Shown: positions 34,939 to 43,285 of the stretch, piece after piece
Position numbering within the stretch: the stretch's first letter is position 1
How the letters are laid out: each line of letters starts with the position of its first letter
Origin: Mycobacterium sp. UM_WGJ
GTDB taxonomy: Bacteria; Actinomycetota; Actinomycetes; Mycobacteriales; Mycobacteriaceae
Reading direction: 5' to 3'
NCBI RefSeq assembly: GCF_000455125.1
Contig: NZ_AUWR01000008.1
Coordinates: 124,001-188,000 of the forward strand
Length of the DNA: 64,000 nt
Made by a program: the position numbers and the translations under genes
Notes under the pieces: generated by a model
Databases searched by the model: none
What the model was told of the DNA's origin: nothing
What the model saw: only the letters and a program-made list of their open reading frames with translations

Positions 34939-34989
34939 AACAGGAACAACGGGAGACAACAGGAACAACGCGCGGCTACAGGAGCAACG
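34939..34989. repeat. Three 13-bp repeats at 19-bp spacing
   Basis: AACAGGAACAACG occurs at 34939-34951 and 34958-34970, and a close copy TACAGGAGCAACG at 34977-34989. The regular 19-bp period, 82-132 bp upstream of the secreted protein gene, could be a regulatory array or simple slippage. Confidence 0.7.
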
Positions 34990-35045
34990 CGCGAGCGAGT
35001 CTACCCTAAGAAAAAACTATCGGCGAGTTGAGCGAATCCTGTGAG

Positions 35046-35567
35046 CTACCCCACACCACGGCTGAGCCAAGACACCTCTGCGCCGTCGCCACCGTCACGG
35101 TAGGCCTCCAGGGCCTCATCCCAAGCGGTGCCCAGCACCGTCTCGAGCTCCGCGGCCAGCGCGTCCGCCCCGGCGGCCATCAGCGTGCGCAGGCGGTTCT
35201 CCCCGACCATCACGTCACCGTTGGCACTCATCGTCCCGCTCCACAGGCCGAGCTGCGGCGTGTGGCTGAACCGCTGGCCGTCGACTCCGGCGCTGGGGTC
35301 CTCGGTGACTTCAAAGCGCAACACCGACCAGGAGCGTAGCGCGCTGGCCAGTTGGGCGCCGGTCCCCACCGGACCGACCCAGTTGACCACGGCTCGCAGC
35401 TGTCCCGGCATGGCCGGTTGCGGCGTCCAGTTGAGCTTGGCCTGGCCGTTGCGGGCACCCAAAGCCGAGGTCAGTGCCCACTCGACATGCGGGCACACCG
35501 CCGCGGGCGAGGCATGGATGTACACCACGCCGCTGGTCACGTCGGCGAATTGATTCGTCGCGCGCAT
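35046..35567 (-). CDS. DUF3145 family protein
   Basis: A 173-residue protein beginning MRATNQFADVTSGVVYIHAS. It matches DUF3145, a highly conserved actinobacterial family of unknown function (Rv2256c in M. tuberculosis). Recognisable parts are CPHVEWALTSALG, AVVNWVGPVGTGAQLASAL and LGTAWDEALEAYRDGGD. No signal peptide or membrane span. ATG 35567 has AAGGAG 6 nt upstream. The N-terminal part looks like a small alpha/beta domain able to bind a short ligand or RNA, but nothing proves it. Confidence 0.9.
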   Translation of the reverse strand: MRATNQFADVTSGVVYIHASPAAVCPHVEWALTSALGARNGQAKLNWTPQPAMPGQLRAVVNWVGPVGTGAQLASALRSWSVLRFEVTEDPSAGVDGQRFSHTPQLGLWSGTMSANGDVMVGENRLRTLMAAGADALAAELETVLGTAWDEALEAYRDGGDGAEVSWLSRGVG

Positions 35568-35702
35568 CAGTTGCTCCTTCGGATCCACGAGGGACGTCTT
35601 CCCCAACGACCTGGTGGGACCGAGCTTGAGCAATGTTGCTGCAGAAACGGGAGTGTATTCAGTGTTGTATGCGTCTATTGTGCCTTGTGTGACGCCTGTT
35701 GG

Positions 35703-36536
35703 CTAGTCCCGGCTGGCCGCGGCTACCACGGCGTCGGACAGCGCCGGCCATCGGCCGGTGACCCAGTCCCCGAAGTCGCGGTCGGTGAGCACCACCAGCG
35801 CCCGCTTGATGGCCGGATCAGCCCAGATCAGCGTGCCTGACTGGCCGAAATGGCCGAAGGTCCGCGCCGAGTTGCCGGCCCCGGTCCAGTGCGGTGTTTT
35901 GCCGTCCCGGATCTCAAAGCCCAGCCCCCAGTCGTTCGGTCGCTGCGGCCCATAGCCGGGCAACACCCCGTCCAGGCCGGGAAACTGCACGCGGGTGGCC
36001 TCGGCGTGGAGCTGCGGCGACACCGTGACCGGCGTCAGCAGGTCGCCGGCGAAGGCGGCCAGGTCCGCGACGGTGGAGGTACCGCCGAATCCAGCCGCCG
36101 GCGCTCCCCCCGTCAGCCGGCTGGCCGTCATGCCCAGTGGCTCGAACACCGCCTCGGCCAGGTAGCGGCCGAATTCGATCCCGGACGCCTGCTGCACGGC
36201 TTCGGCCAGCACCGCGAAGCCGTGGTTGGAGTACACCCGCCGCGTGCCGGGTTTGGCCAGCACCCGATCAGAGTCCGCCGAGAGCCCGGAGGCGTGCGCC
36301 AGCAGATGCCGCACCGTGGCGCCCGGCGGCCCGGCCGGGGTGTCGAGTTCGACGGCCCCCTCCTCCACCGCGACCTGCACCGCCCGCGCCACCAGGGGCT
36401 TGGTCACCGACGCGAGGTAGAACGGCCGCGCGGTATCGCCATGGGTGGCCAACACCCCGTGCGGGCCGATCACGGCGGCGGCCGCGTGACCGACCGGCCA
36501 GTCGTCGAGGGCGGCGAGAGCGTCTGCGGCGGACAT
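35703..36536 (-). CDS. Serine hydrolase of the beta-lactamase (class C/PBP) fold
   Basis: A 277-residue protein (position of Rv2257c). The SxxK nucleophile motif is SVTK at about residues 43-46, the YxN motif is YSNHG near 101-105, and an HFGQSG stretch late in the chain takes the place of the KTG motif. No signal peptide is visible, so it is probably cytosolic and acts as an esterase or peptidase rather than a beta-lactamase. It is shorter than typical class C enzymes (about 360). ATG 36536 is the only start at the family N-terminus. Confidence 0.88.
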   Translation of the reverse strand: MSAADALAALDDWPVGHAAAAVIGPHGVLATHGDTARPFYLASVTKPLVARAVQVAVEEGAVELDTPAGPPGATVRHLLAHASGLSADSDRVLAKPGTRRVYSNHGFAVLAEAVQQASGIEFGRYLAEAVFEPLGMTASRLTGGAPAAGFGGTSTVADLAAFAGDLLTPVTVSPQLHAEATRVQFPGLDGVLPGYGPQRPNDWGLGFEIRDGKTPHWTGAGNSARTFGHFGQSGTLIWADPAIKRALVVLTDRDFGDWVTGRWPALSDAVVAAASRD

Positions 36537-36622
36537 CGCTGGTCAGCCTAAGCGGGGACTGCGAGCGCGGCGAAGCCGGGCGAGGGGGGCACCTCCCGCT
36601 CCCAGCGGCCAGGTCACCGCCA

Positions 36623-37705
36623 TCAGCCACCGGGGCCGTCGAACCCGGTCGCCGCACGGACCGCCTTGCGGTGGGTGGTCGCGCTGCACCCGAACCAACG
36701 CCGGCAGGACCGGCTGAGCACGCTCTGCTCGGCGTAGCCGAGTTCGCGGGTCAGGTGCGCCAGGCTGATGTCGGTGTCGCGCAGATAGCGATGGGCGGCA
36801 TCGCGGCGGACGCCGTCGACCAGTGCCGCAAACGTAGTCTCCTCGGCGGCCAGCCGCCGATGCAGCGTCTTGGGGTGCAGACCCAGCTGGCCGGCGATCA
36901 GCTCCAGGCTCACGGCGCCGGTGGGCAACAGCTGCAGCGCCATCGCGCGGACCGAGCCCGCGATGCCCGGCGACTCTGCGGTGATGCCGCTGAGATAGCG
37001 CACCATCGCCTCATGCGCTTGGTCGTCCCGGTGCAGGGGGCGGTCCAGATCGACGGTACGGATGGTGAAACCGGCGACCGGCTGCGCGAAATAGGGGCGG
37101 CAGCCGAAGTAGGCCACATAGTCGCGTACCGGGGTGAGCGCTTCGTGCGGTAGGTGCACGGACAGCGGCGCATACGGAGCGTCGAACATCATCCGCATGA
37201 TCCCCAGCGACACTCCCAGCGACAGCTCGGTGGTCTGCGGATGCGGCGGGGAGCGCTCGATGAGGACCTCGAACGCATAGAACGATTCGCCTGGTGCCTG
37301 CGGCGGTCCCGGCTTCCCCTCCCCTACGTCGAGCCTCGCTGAACCGCCGGCCCGGGCGCCCGGCATGATGCGCGCCGCGATCGCCGGGCTGTAGGCGGAC
37401 AAGAACCGCTCCACGATCGAGAAGCCGCCGCCGACGGTGGCCGCGGTGCGTGCGGCCACACCCAGCGGCCCGAAGATGCCGATGTCTTGACGGAGGGCCA
37501 GCCGGCGTCCGAAATCCGGGCAGACGGTCGCGTTCGCTGCGCCCTCGATGGCCAGGATCAACGCGCGGTACGGCACGAATACGTCGTGGGCTCCGACCGA
37601 GCCGTCCGGTATCCCGGCTGCTCGCAGCAGTGCCACGGGATCACCGCCGAGCTCGGTGACCAGCTCCGGGTATCCGGACAGTGCGGTGCCGCGCACCACC
37701 GACAT
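36623..37705 (-). CDS. AraC family regulator with an arabinose-binding-like N-terminal domain
   Basis: About 360 residues from ATG 37705. The N-terminal 190 residues match the domain seen in OruR/ArgR-like AraC proteins (VTELGGDPVALLRAAGIPDG, DFGRRLALRQDIGIFGPLG). The C-terminal two-helix-turn-helix domain contains GQLGLHPKTLHRRLAAE and LGYAEQSVLSR. The start is uncertain: ATG 37765 would add 20 residues, and neither has a clear ribosome binding site; leaderless translation from 37705 is possible. It is divergent from the D-aminoacylase gene, and a pair of direct repeats at 37704-37741 in between is the likely operator. I recall neither gene at this place in M. tuberculosis. Confidence 0.82.
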   Translation of the reverse strand: MSVVRGTALSGYPELVTELGGDPVALLRAAGIPDGSVGAHDVFVPYRALILAIEGAANATVCPDFGRRLALRQDIGIFGPLGVAARTAATVGGGFSIVERFLSAYSPAIAARIMPGARAGGSARLDVGEGKPGPPQAPGESFYAFEVLIERSPPHPQTTELSLGVSLGIMRMMFDAPYAPLSVHLPHEALTPVRDYVAYFGCRPYFAQPVAGFTIRTVDLDRPLHRDDQAHEAMVRYLSGITAESPGIAGSVRAMALQLLPTGAVSLELIAGQLGLHPKTLHRRLAAEETTFAALVDGVRRDAAHRYLRDTDISLAHLTRELGYAEQSVLSRSCRRWFGCSATTHRKAVRAATGFDGPGG

Positions 37706-37741
37706 GTCCGCAAATATCAAAGAAATGTCCGCAGATGTCAA
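37704..37741. promoter_or_regulatory. Direct repeats, probable AraC-type operator
   Basis: ATGTCCGCAAATATCAA (37704-37720) and ATGTCCGCAGATGTCAA (37725-37741) match at 15 of 17 positions and are offset by 21 bp, two DNA turns. AraC proteins bind such direct repeats on one face. The first copy begins at the likely start codon of the regulator gene, and the pair sits 57 bp before the D-aminoacylase. Confidence 0.6.
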
Positions 37742-37797
37742 GACTTCGCCCGCCCTGCGAGACATGCTGGAACGGCATTCGGCGGAAAGGAATACCC

Positions 37798-39603
37798 GTG
37801 AGCTTTGACACCGTGATCCGTGGCGGTCGGTGGTTCGACGGCACCGGGGCGCCGTCGGCGATCCGCAATATCGGCATCCGCGACGGACACGTCGCCGCCA
37901 TCTCGGCCGAACCACTCGACGAGTCGGGCTGCGACCAGGTGATCGACGCGGCCGGCAAATGGGTGACGCCCGGACTGCTCGACATCCACACGCACTACGA
38001 CGTCGAGATACTGCTTGCCCCCGCGCTGTCGGAGTCGGTGCGGCACGGCGTGACCACGGTGCTGGTGGGCTCGTGCTCGCTGTCCACCATCCACGTCGAC
38101 GGCCAGGACGCCGGCGACCTGTTCGGCCGGGTCGAGGCCATCCCGCGCCAGTACGTGGTCGACACCATCGATGCGCACAAGACCTGGTCGAGTTGTGCGG
38201 ACTACATCGCCAGCCTGGAGAAGCTGCCGCTCGGCCCCAATGTGACGGCGCTTATCGGACATTCCGACATGCGCGCCGCGACCATGGGATTGGACCGCGC
38301 CACCCGCTCCGATGAGCGGCCCACCGCGGCCGAGCAGGCCCGCATGGAACAGATGTTGGACGAGGCACTGCAGGCAGGATTCGTCGGAATGTCCTCCCAA
38401 CAGCTGCTTTTCGACAAGATGGACGGCGAGGTCTGCCGCTCGCGGACGTTGCCGTCGACGTACGCCAAGCCCAAGGAGTTGCGCCGGCTCAAGTCCAAGC
38501 TGCGCCGCAGCGGACGAATCCTGCAGGCGGGTCCGGACGTCAAGAACCCGTTCGATGTGGTGTCACAGCTGGCCCAGGCCCTGGGAATATTCCGGCGGCC
38601 GCTCAAAACCACTCTGCTGGCCGCCGCCGACGTCAAGAGCAACCGCCTGGCGATCCCGACCATCATCAAAACATCACGCCTGCTCAATAAGTTGGGCGCC
38701 AACTTCCGCTGGCAGCATCTGCCGGTGCCGTTCGAGGTGTACGCCGACGGCATCGATCTGGTGATCTTCGAAGAGTTCGGCTCGGGCGCCGAGGCACTGC
38801 ATCTGCGCGAGTCACTCGAGCGGGACAAGTTGATGCGGGACGAGGCTTACCGGCGACGCTTCCGCAAGGACTACGAGAACAAGTATGGACCGCGGGTGTG
38901 GCACCGCGACTTCTTCGATGCCGAGATCGTCGCCTGCCCGGACGCCTCGGTGATCGGAAAGTCCTTCGGGCAGGTCGGAATTGAGCGCGGCGGAGTGCAC
39001 CCCGTCGATGCCTTCCTCGACCTCGTCCTCGAACACGGCACGGCCCTGCGCTGGCACACCACGATCTCCAACGACCGACCCGAGGTGCTCAAAACACTCG
39101 CCGCCGAACCCGGCATCCAGATGGGTTTCTCGGACGCGGGCGCGCACCTGCGCAATATGGCGTTCTACAACATGGGCCTGCGGTTGCTGCGCCACGTCCT
39201 CGACGCCCAGCAGGCCGGTCAGTCGTTCTTGTCCGTCGAGCAGGCGGTGCACCGGCTGACCGGTGAACTCGCCGACTGGTACCGGGTCGACGCCGGTCAC
39301 CTGCGCGTCGGTGACCGCGCCGATGTGGTGGTCATCGACCCCGCGCACCTCGACGACACCCTGGACGCCTACGCCGAGGAATCCTTCGAGCCCTACGGCG
39401 GGATGTCCCGGATGGTCAATCGCAACGACAAAGCCGTCAGCGCCGTGTTCATCTCCGGCCGGGCAGTGGTCCTCGACGGTCAGCCCACCAGCGTGCTCGG
39501 CACGCAACGCACCGGAAGCTTTCTGCGGGCCGACACCCGCACCCCGGCCGCGGGCGTGCCGGCCGCGCAAGCCAGCGCACCGGACGCCACACCGGCAACA
39601 TAG
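37798..39603 (+). CDS. Amidohydrolase, N-acyl-D-amino-acid deacylase-like
   Basis: A 601-residue metal-dependent amidohydrolase. The metal motif is DIHTHYDVE at about residues 62-70; further hallmarks are WHTTISNDRPEVL and MGFSDAGAHLRNM, with the late catalytic Asp. A final ADVVVIDPAHLDDTLDAY closes the barrel and small beta-domain. This is the D-aminoacylase/N-acyl-D-aspartate deacylase group; its members remove acyl groups from D-amino acids, but some have other amide or lactam substrates. GTG 37798 follows GAAAGG. It is probably induced through the divergent AraC regulator, and is followed after 9 bp by mscR. Confidence 0.85.
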   Translation: MSFDTVIRGGRWFDGTGAPSAIRNIGIRDGHVAAISAEPLDESGCDQVIDAAGKWVTPGLLDIHTHYDVEILLAPALSESVRHGVTTVLVGSCSLSTIHVDGQDAGDLFGRVEAIPRQYVVDTIDAHKTWSSCADYIASLEKLPLGPNVTALIGHSDMRAATMGLDRATRSDERPTAAEQARMEQMLDEALQAGFVGMSSQQLLFDKMDGEVCRSRTLPSTYAKPKELRRLKSKLRRSGRILQAGPDVKNPFDVVSQLAQALGIFRRPLKTTLLAAADVKSNRLAIPTIIKTSRLLNKLGANFRWQHLPVPFEVYADGIDLVIFEEFGSGAEALHLRESLERDKLMRDEAYRRRFRKDYENKYGPRVWHRDFFDAEIVACPDASVIGKSFGQVGIERGGVHPVDAFLDLVLEHGTALRWHTTISNDRPEVLKTLAAEPGIQMGFSDAGAHLRNMAFYNMGLRLLRHVLDAQQAGQSFLSVEQAVHRLTGELADWYRVDAGHLRVGDRADVVVIDPAHLDDTLDAYAEESFEPYGGMSRMVNRNDKAVSAVFISGRAVVLDGQPTSVLGTQRTGSFLRADTRTPAAGVPAAQASAPDATPAT

Positions 39604-39612
39604 GGTGGCCCC

Positions 39613-40698
39613 ATGAGTCAGACAGTGCGCGGTGTGATCTCCCGCGAAAAGGGCAAGCCGGTCGAGGTGACCGACATCGTCATCCCCGACCCCGGTGCCA
39701 ACGACGTCGTCGTCGCCATCACCGCCTGCGGGGTGTGCCACACCGACCTGACCTACCGCGACGGCGGCATCAACGACAGCTACCCGTTCCTGCTGGGCCA
39801 CGAGGCCTCCGGCACGGTCGAGTCGGTGGGCTCGGCGGTCACCGCGGTGGCGCCCGGTGATTTCGTGATCCTGAACTGGCGCGCGGTGTGCGGACAGTGC
39901 CGCGCCTGCAAGCGCGGTCGCCCGCACCTATGCTTCGACACCTTCAACGCCTCGGTTCCCATGACGCTGACCGACGGCACCGAGCTCACCCCGGCGCTGG
40001 GCATCGGGGCGTTCGCCGACAAGACCCTGGTGCACGAAGGTCAGTGCACCAAGGTAGATCCCAGCGCTGACCCCGCGGTGGCCGGCCTGCTGGGCTGCGG
40101 CGTGATGGCCGGTCTGGGTGCGGCGATCAACACCGGTGGCGTCACCCGTGATGACACCGTCGCGGTGATCGGGTGCGGCGGTGTGGGCGACGCCGCGATC
40201 GCCGGGGCAGCCCTGGTGGGGGCCCGGCGCATCATCGCGGTCGACACCGACAACACCAAGCTGAACTGGGCGCGTGAATTCGGCGCCACCCACACCATCA
40301 ATGCCCGCGAGCTCGACCCGGTGGAGACCATCCAGGATCTCACCGACGGCTTCGGCGCCGATGTGGTGATCGACGCCGTCGGGCGCCCGGAGACCTGGAA
40401 GCAGGCGTTCTACGCGCGCGACTTGGCCGGAACCGTAGTGCTGGTGGGGGTTCCGACCCCGGAGATGCAGCTGGAGATGCCACTGATCGACTTCTTCTCC
40501 CGCGGCGGTTCGCTGAAGTCTTCCTGGTACGGCGACTGCCTGCCCGAGCGCGACTTCCCCACCCTGATCAGCCTCTACCTGCAGGGCCGGCTTCCGCTGG
40601 ACAAGTTCGTCTCCGAACGCATCGGGCTCAACGATGTGGAGAAGGCGTTCGGGCGGATGCACGGCGGCGAGGTGCTGCGGTCGGTCGTGGTGCTATGA
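39613..40698 (+). CDS. mscR: S-nitrosomycothiol reductase / mycothiol-dependent formaldehyde dehydrogenase
   Basis: A 361-residue zinc alcohol dehydrogenase-type protein. Catalytic zinc ligands are in CGVCHTD and LGHEASG; the structural zinc Cys are in [15 protein letters not shown]; the NAD loop is [14 protein letters not shown]. It is close to M. tuberculosis Rv2259 (MscR), which reduces S-nitrosomycothiol and oxidises S-hydroxymethyl-mycothiol, protecting against nitric oxide and formaldehyde. It overlaps the next gene as ATGA, the same pairing as Rv2259-Rv2260. Only 9 bp separate it from the D-aminoacylase, so it may also be read from that promoter. Confidence 0.93.
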   Translation: MSQTVRGVISREKGKPVEVTDIVIPDPGANDVVVAITACGVCHTDLTYRDGGINDSYPFLLGHEASGTVESVGSAVTAVAPGDFVILNWRAVCGQCRACKRGRPHLCFDTFNASVPMTLTDGTELTPALGIGAFADKTLVHEGQCTKVDPSADPAVAGLLGCGVMAGLGAAINTGGVTRDDTVAVIGCGGVGDAAIAGAALVGARRIIAVDTDNTKLNWAREFGATHTINARELDPVETIQDLTDGFGADVVIDAVGRPETWKQAFYARDLAGTVVLVGVPTPEMQLEMPLIDFFSRGGSLKSSWYGDCLPERDFPTLISLYLQGRLPLDKFVSERIGLNDVEKAFGRMHGGEVLRSVVVL

Positions 40699-41327
40699 CC
40701 GCAGCCAGTCCGATTCAGCGGGTCATCACCCACGGCACATTCGAACTCGACGGCGGCAGTTGGGAAGTCGACAACAACATCTGGATCGTCGGTGACGATT
40801 CCGATGTGGTGGTCTTCGACGCAGCTCACGACGCCGCCCCGATCGTCGAAGCCGTCGGCGGGCGCAACGTGGTGGCGGTGGTGTGCACGCACGGCCACAA
40901 CGACCACATCACGGTGGCACCGGAGCTGGGTCGAGCGCTCGACGCGCCGGTGCTGCTGCACCCCGGCGACGACATGCTGTGGCAGATGACGCACCCGGAC
41001 AGCGACTTTCGGGCGGTTGCCGACGGCGACACGCTCACTGTCGGGGGCTTGGAATTGCGGGCGCTGCACACCCCCGGCCACTCACCGGGCTCGGTGTGCT
41101 GGCATGTACCGGACCTGGGCGCGGTGTTCAGCGGTGACACCTTGTTCTGCGGCGGCCCGGGGGCGACCGGCCGATCGTTCTCGGACTTCCCGACGATCTT
41201 GGCGTCGATCTCCGAGCGGCTCGGCGCACTGCCGGCCGACACGGTGGTCTACACCGGGCACGGCGACAGCACGCGTATCGGTGACGAACTGGTCCATTAC
41301 GACGAGTGGGTGGCGCGCGGCCACTGA
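40695..41327 (+). CDS. Metallo-beta-lactamase fold hydrolase (Rv2260-like)
   Basis: A 210-residue protein with the metal motif THGHNDH (about residues 66-72), then [12 protein letters not shown] and [14 protein letters not shown], and [13 protein letters not shown], all hallmarks of glyoxalase-II-type hydrolases. It is translationally coupled to mscR by an ATGA overlap. The natural role would be hydrolysis of an S-acyl-mycothiol such as S-formylmycothiol, the product of MscR, giving formate and free mycothiol. That role is inferred from gene pairing. Confidence 0.9.
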   Translation: MTAASPIQRVITHGTFELDGGSWEVDNNIWIVGDDSDVVVFDAAHDAAPIVEAVGGRNVVAVVCTHGHNDHITVAPELGRALDAPVLLHPGDDMLWQMTHPDSDFRAVADGDTLTVGGLELRALHTPGHSPGSVCWHVPDLGAVFSGDTLFCGGPGATGRSFSDFPTILASISERLGALPADTVVYTGHGDSTRIGDELVHYDEWVARGH

Positions 41328-41379
41328 CGATGCGCCGCGAGGAACGAGCGGCGAAGAGGAAGGGCCCATCCAGCCCGGC

Positions 41380-41413
41380 CACTGAGCGCCACTAAGCGCC
41401 ACCGAGCTCAGTG
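41380..41413. terminator. Possible bidirectional terminator between convergent genes
   Basis: CACTGAGC (41380-41387) and GCTCAGTG (41406-41413) are perfect 8-bp inverted arms. They lie between the metallo-beta-lactamase-fold gene and the convergent SHOCT gene and overlap the latter's stop. There is no T-run, as is common in mycobacteria, so termination is only suggested. Confidence 0.4.
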
Positions 41414-42124
41414 CCCGCGCAGGATTCGCCGCTTCTCTTCGGCGAACTCCTGCTCGGTCAGCGCTCCCGAATCACGCAGCGCCGTTATCGTTTTGAGCTG
41501 CGCGATCCGGATCCCCTCGCCCTCCGGAACGAACCGACCGTGGCTGACGTCTGCTCCCGTGTCGGTCGTCTCCACCGACGGGCTTCGACGGGGCGCCGCC
41601 CACAGCCGGCCTGCGATCAGATTCACCAGCCCCAGGACGAAGATCACCGGAAACACCCACAGCAGCGCCGAGTGGCCGGCAGGTTTTCCGAAGGCCAGCC
41701 GCGGAGCGATGTAGGCGCCGACCTGCCCATCGGTGACGATCTGGTAGTCACCGGCCTCGGCCACGTTTATCCGCCACAACCGGCGCCGGCTGTCGTTGTT
41801 GACCGTGGTGGTCATCCCGATGCTTTCCTCGAACTCCGGATCGGGCACCCCATCCGGTGGTGTCACCGTCACGCTGATCGGTGGGACCGGCAGTCCGCCG
41901 CCAGTGGGACTTGAGATGACCCGGGTGTGAAGATTGACCGTCACCTCGCCCGCCGGCAGATGCACCCTGCCCGAGCCCGGGATCGGCACTTCGCCATAGG
42001 CGTCGTAGCGGTCCAGCACAAAGACGTTGAGAATCAGCGCGACCACGAAGCCGATCACCCCAATGGTCATCAGGCCGGCTGTCACCACGAGCGGAATGCG
42101 CCCGATCGCCCGTTGTGCGCCCAC
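41408..42124 (-). CDS. Membrane protein with a C-terminal SHOCT domain
   Basis: A 238-residue protein. Transmembrane segment one is at about residues 12-36 (LVVTAGLMTIGVIGFVVALI), and segment two at about 148-172 (ALLWVFPVIFVLGLVNLIAG). The about 110 residues between them should lie outside and contain beta strands. The C-terminus is a SHOCT domain (IAQLKTITALRDSGALTEQE, then FAEEKRRILRG), a short oligomerisation helix pair that often ends bacterial membrane proteins. The function is unknown. It is divergent from the SABATH-type methyltransferase, with an 84-bp spacer. Confidence 0.85.
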   Translation of the reverse strand: MGAQRAIGRIPLVVTAGLMTIGVIGFVVALILNVFVLDRYDAYGEVPIPGSGRVHLPAGEVTVNLHTRVISSPTGGGLPVPPISVTVTPPDGVPDPEFEESIGMTTTVNNDSRRRLWRINVAEAGDYQIVTDGQVGAYIAPRLAFGKPAGHSALLWVFPVIFVLGLVNLIAGRLWAAPRRSPSVETTDTGADVSHGRFVPEGEGIRIAQLKTITALRDSGALTEQEFAEEKRRILRGH

Positions 42125-42208
42125 TTACGGAAGTGTGCCACGGATTGCCGATGCCGCTACGGTCAGTGGTGGATATCGATGACGGTTTCGCCGGGGTCGG
42201 AGGTGGCC

Positions 42209-43285
42209 ATGCCAGAGTCGAGTATCGTCGTCCGCCCCGAGCCCGGCGGCGCTCCCTCGAGTCGCTTGCAGGCGGCCGGGCTGGCCCATGCGACCGGTGT
42301 TTTCGCACAGCTCGCGGCGACGGTTCCGCTGCCCGCCGCCCCGCGGCCGATCGTCGTCGCCGACTACGGGGCCGCCACCGGTTACAACTCACTGCTTCCG
42401 ATCGGGGCCGCCATCGCCGCGTTCCGACGGCGAACCCGGACCGACCATGCCGTGTTGGTGGTCCATACCGACCTGCCGGACAACGACTTCACGGCGCTGT
42501 TCACGACGCTGGCTGACGATCCCGACAGCTATGTCCGCAGGGACACCGCCAGCTTCCCCTCGGCGGTAGGACGCTCGTTCTACAGCCAGATTCTGCCCTC
42601 GCAGAGCGTCAATCTGGGCTGGACGTCCTGGTCGACCATGTGGCTGCGCCGGACCGCCGCGGAGCTGCCCGAGTTCTCCGATCACGTCCATGTCGCGCAC
42701 ACTGACGACGACGACGCGCGGCGCGCCTACGCCCGCCAGGCCTCCCAGGATTGGCATGACTTCGTGGCGTTCCGCGGCCGGGAGTTGAGTCCGGGCGGCA
42801 AGCTGCTGGTGTTGACCGCCGCCGTGGACGCTGCCGGCCGATCGGGCTACCAGCCGCTGCTCGATGCGATCGTCGCGGTCCTGGACGAGCAGGTGCACGA
42901 CGGCACACTGACGCGGGATGAAGTGGCCCGCATGTCGATTCCGGTGCTCGGCCGCACTGAGAAGGAACTTCGTGCGCCGTTCGCCCCTGCCGGGCGGTTC
43001 GAGTCGCTGACGATCGAGCGGCTGGAGGTGTTCGACGCCGAGGACCGGTTCTGGGACCGATACCTGCTGGATGGCGACGCGGCTGCGCTCGGCACCCACT
43101 GGGCCGCCTTCGTCAGCGCCGCCGTCTTCCCCACGCTGGCCTCTGCCTTGGCCGGCGGCCCCGACGATCCGCGCGCAGCCGACTTCGTGCGTCACTTGGA
43201 AGCCGGCGTCGCCGCCCGGCTCGCGAGCCACCCCGAGCAGGTGCAGATCCCGCTGGCATTGATCGTTCTTGCCAGGCAGCGCTAA
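42209..43285 (+). CDS. SAM-dependent carboxyl methyltransferase, SABATH family
   Basis: A 358-residue methyltransferase. The hallmarks of the SABATH family (PF03492, the plant salicylate/jasmonate carboxyl methyltransferases) are clear: the SAM motif VVADYGAATGYNSL at about residues 49-62, HTDLPDNDFTALF, SFYSQILPSQSVNLGWTSWS, and GGKLLVLTA. It should transfer a methyl group from SAM to the carboxylate of a small acid. ATG 42209 follows GGAGG with 6-nt spacing. Its stop overlaps that of the convergent Hsp70-like gene by 4 bp. Bacterial members are rare and mostly uncharacterised, and the substrate is unknown. Confidence 0.88.
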   Translation: MPESSIVVRPEPGGAPSSRLQAAGLAHATGVFAQLAATVPLPAAPRPIVVADYGAATGYNSLLPIGAAIAAFRRRTRTDHAVLVVHTDLPDNDFTALFTTLADDPDSYVRRDTASFPSAVGRSFYSQILPSQSVNLGWTSWSTMWLRRTAAELPEFSDHVHVAHTDDDDARRAYARQASQDWHDFVAFRGRELSPGGKLLVLTAAVDAAGRSGYQPLLDAIVAVLDEQVHDGTLTRDEVARMSIPVLGRTEKELRAPFAPAGRFESLTIERLEVFDAEDRFWDRYLLDGDAAALGTHWAAFVSAAVFPTLASALAGGPDDPRAADFVRHLEAGVAARLASHPEQVQIPLALIVLARQR

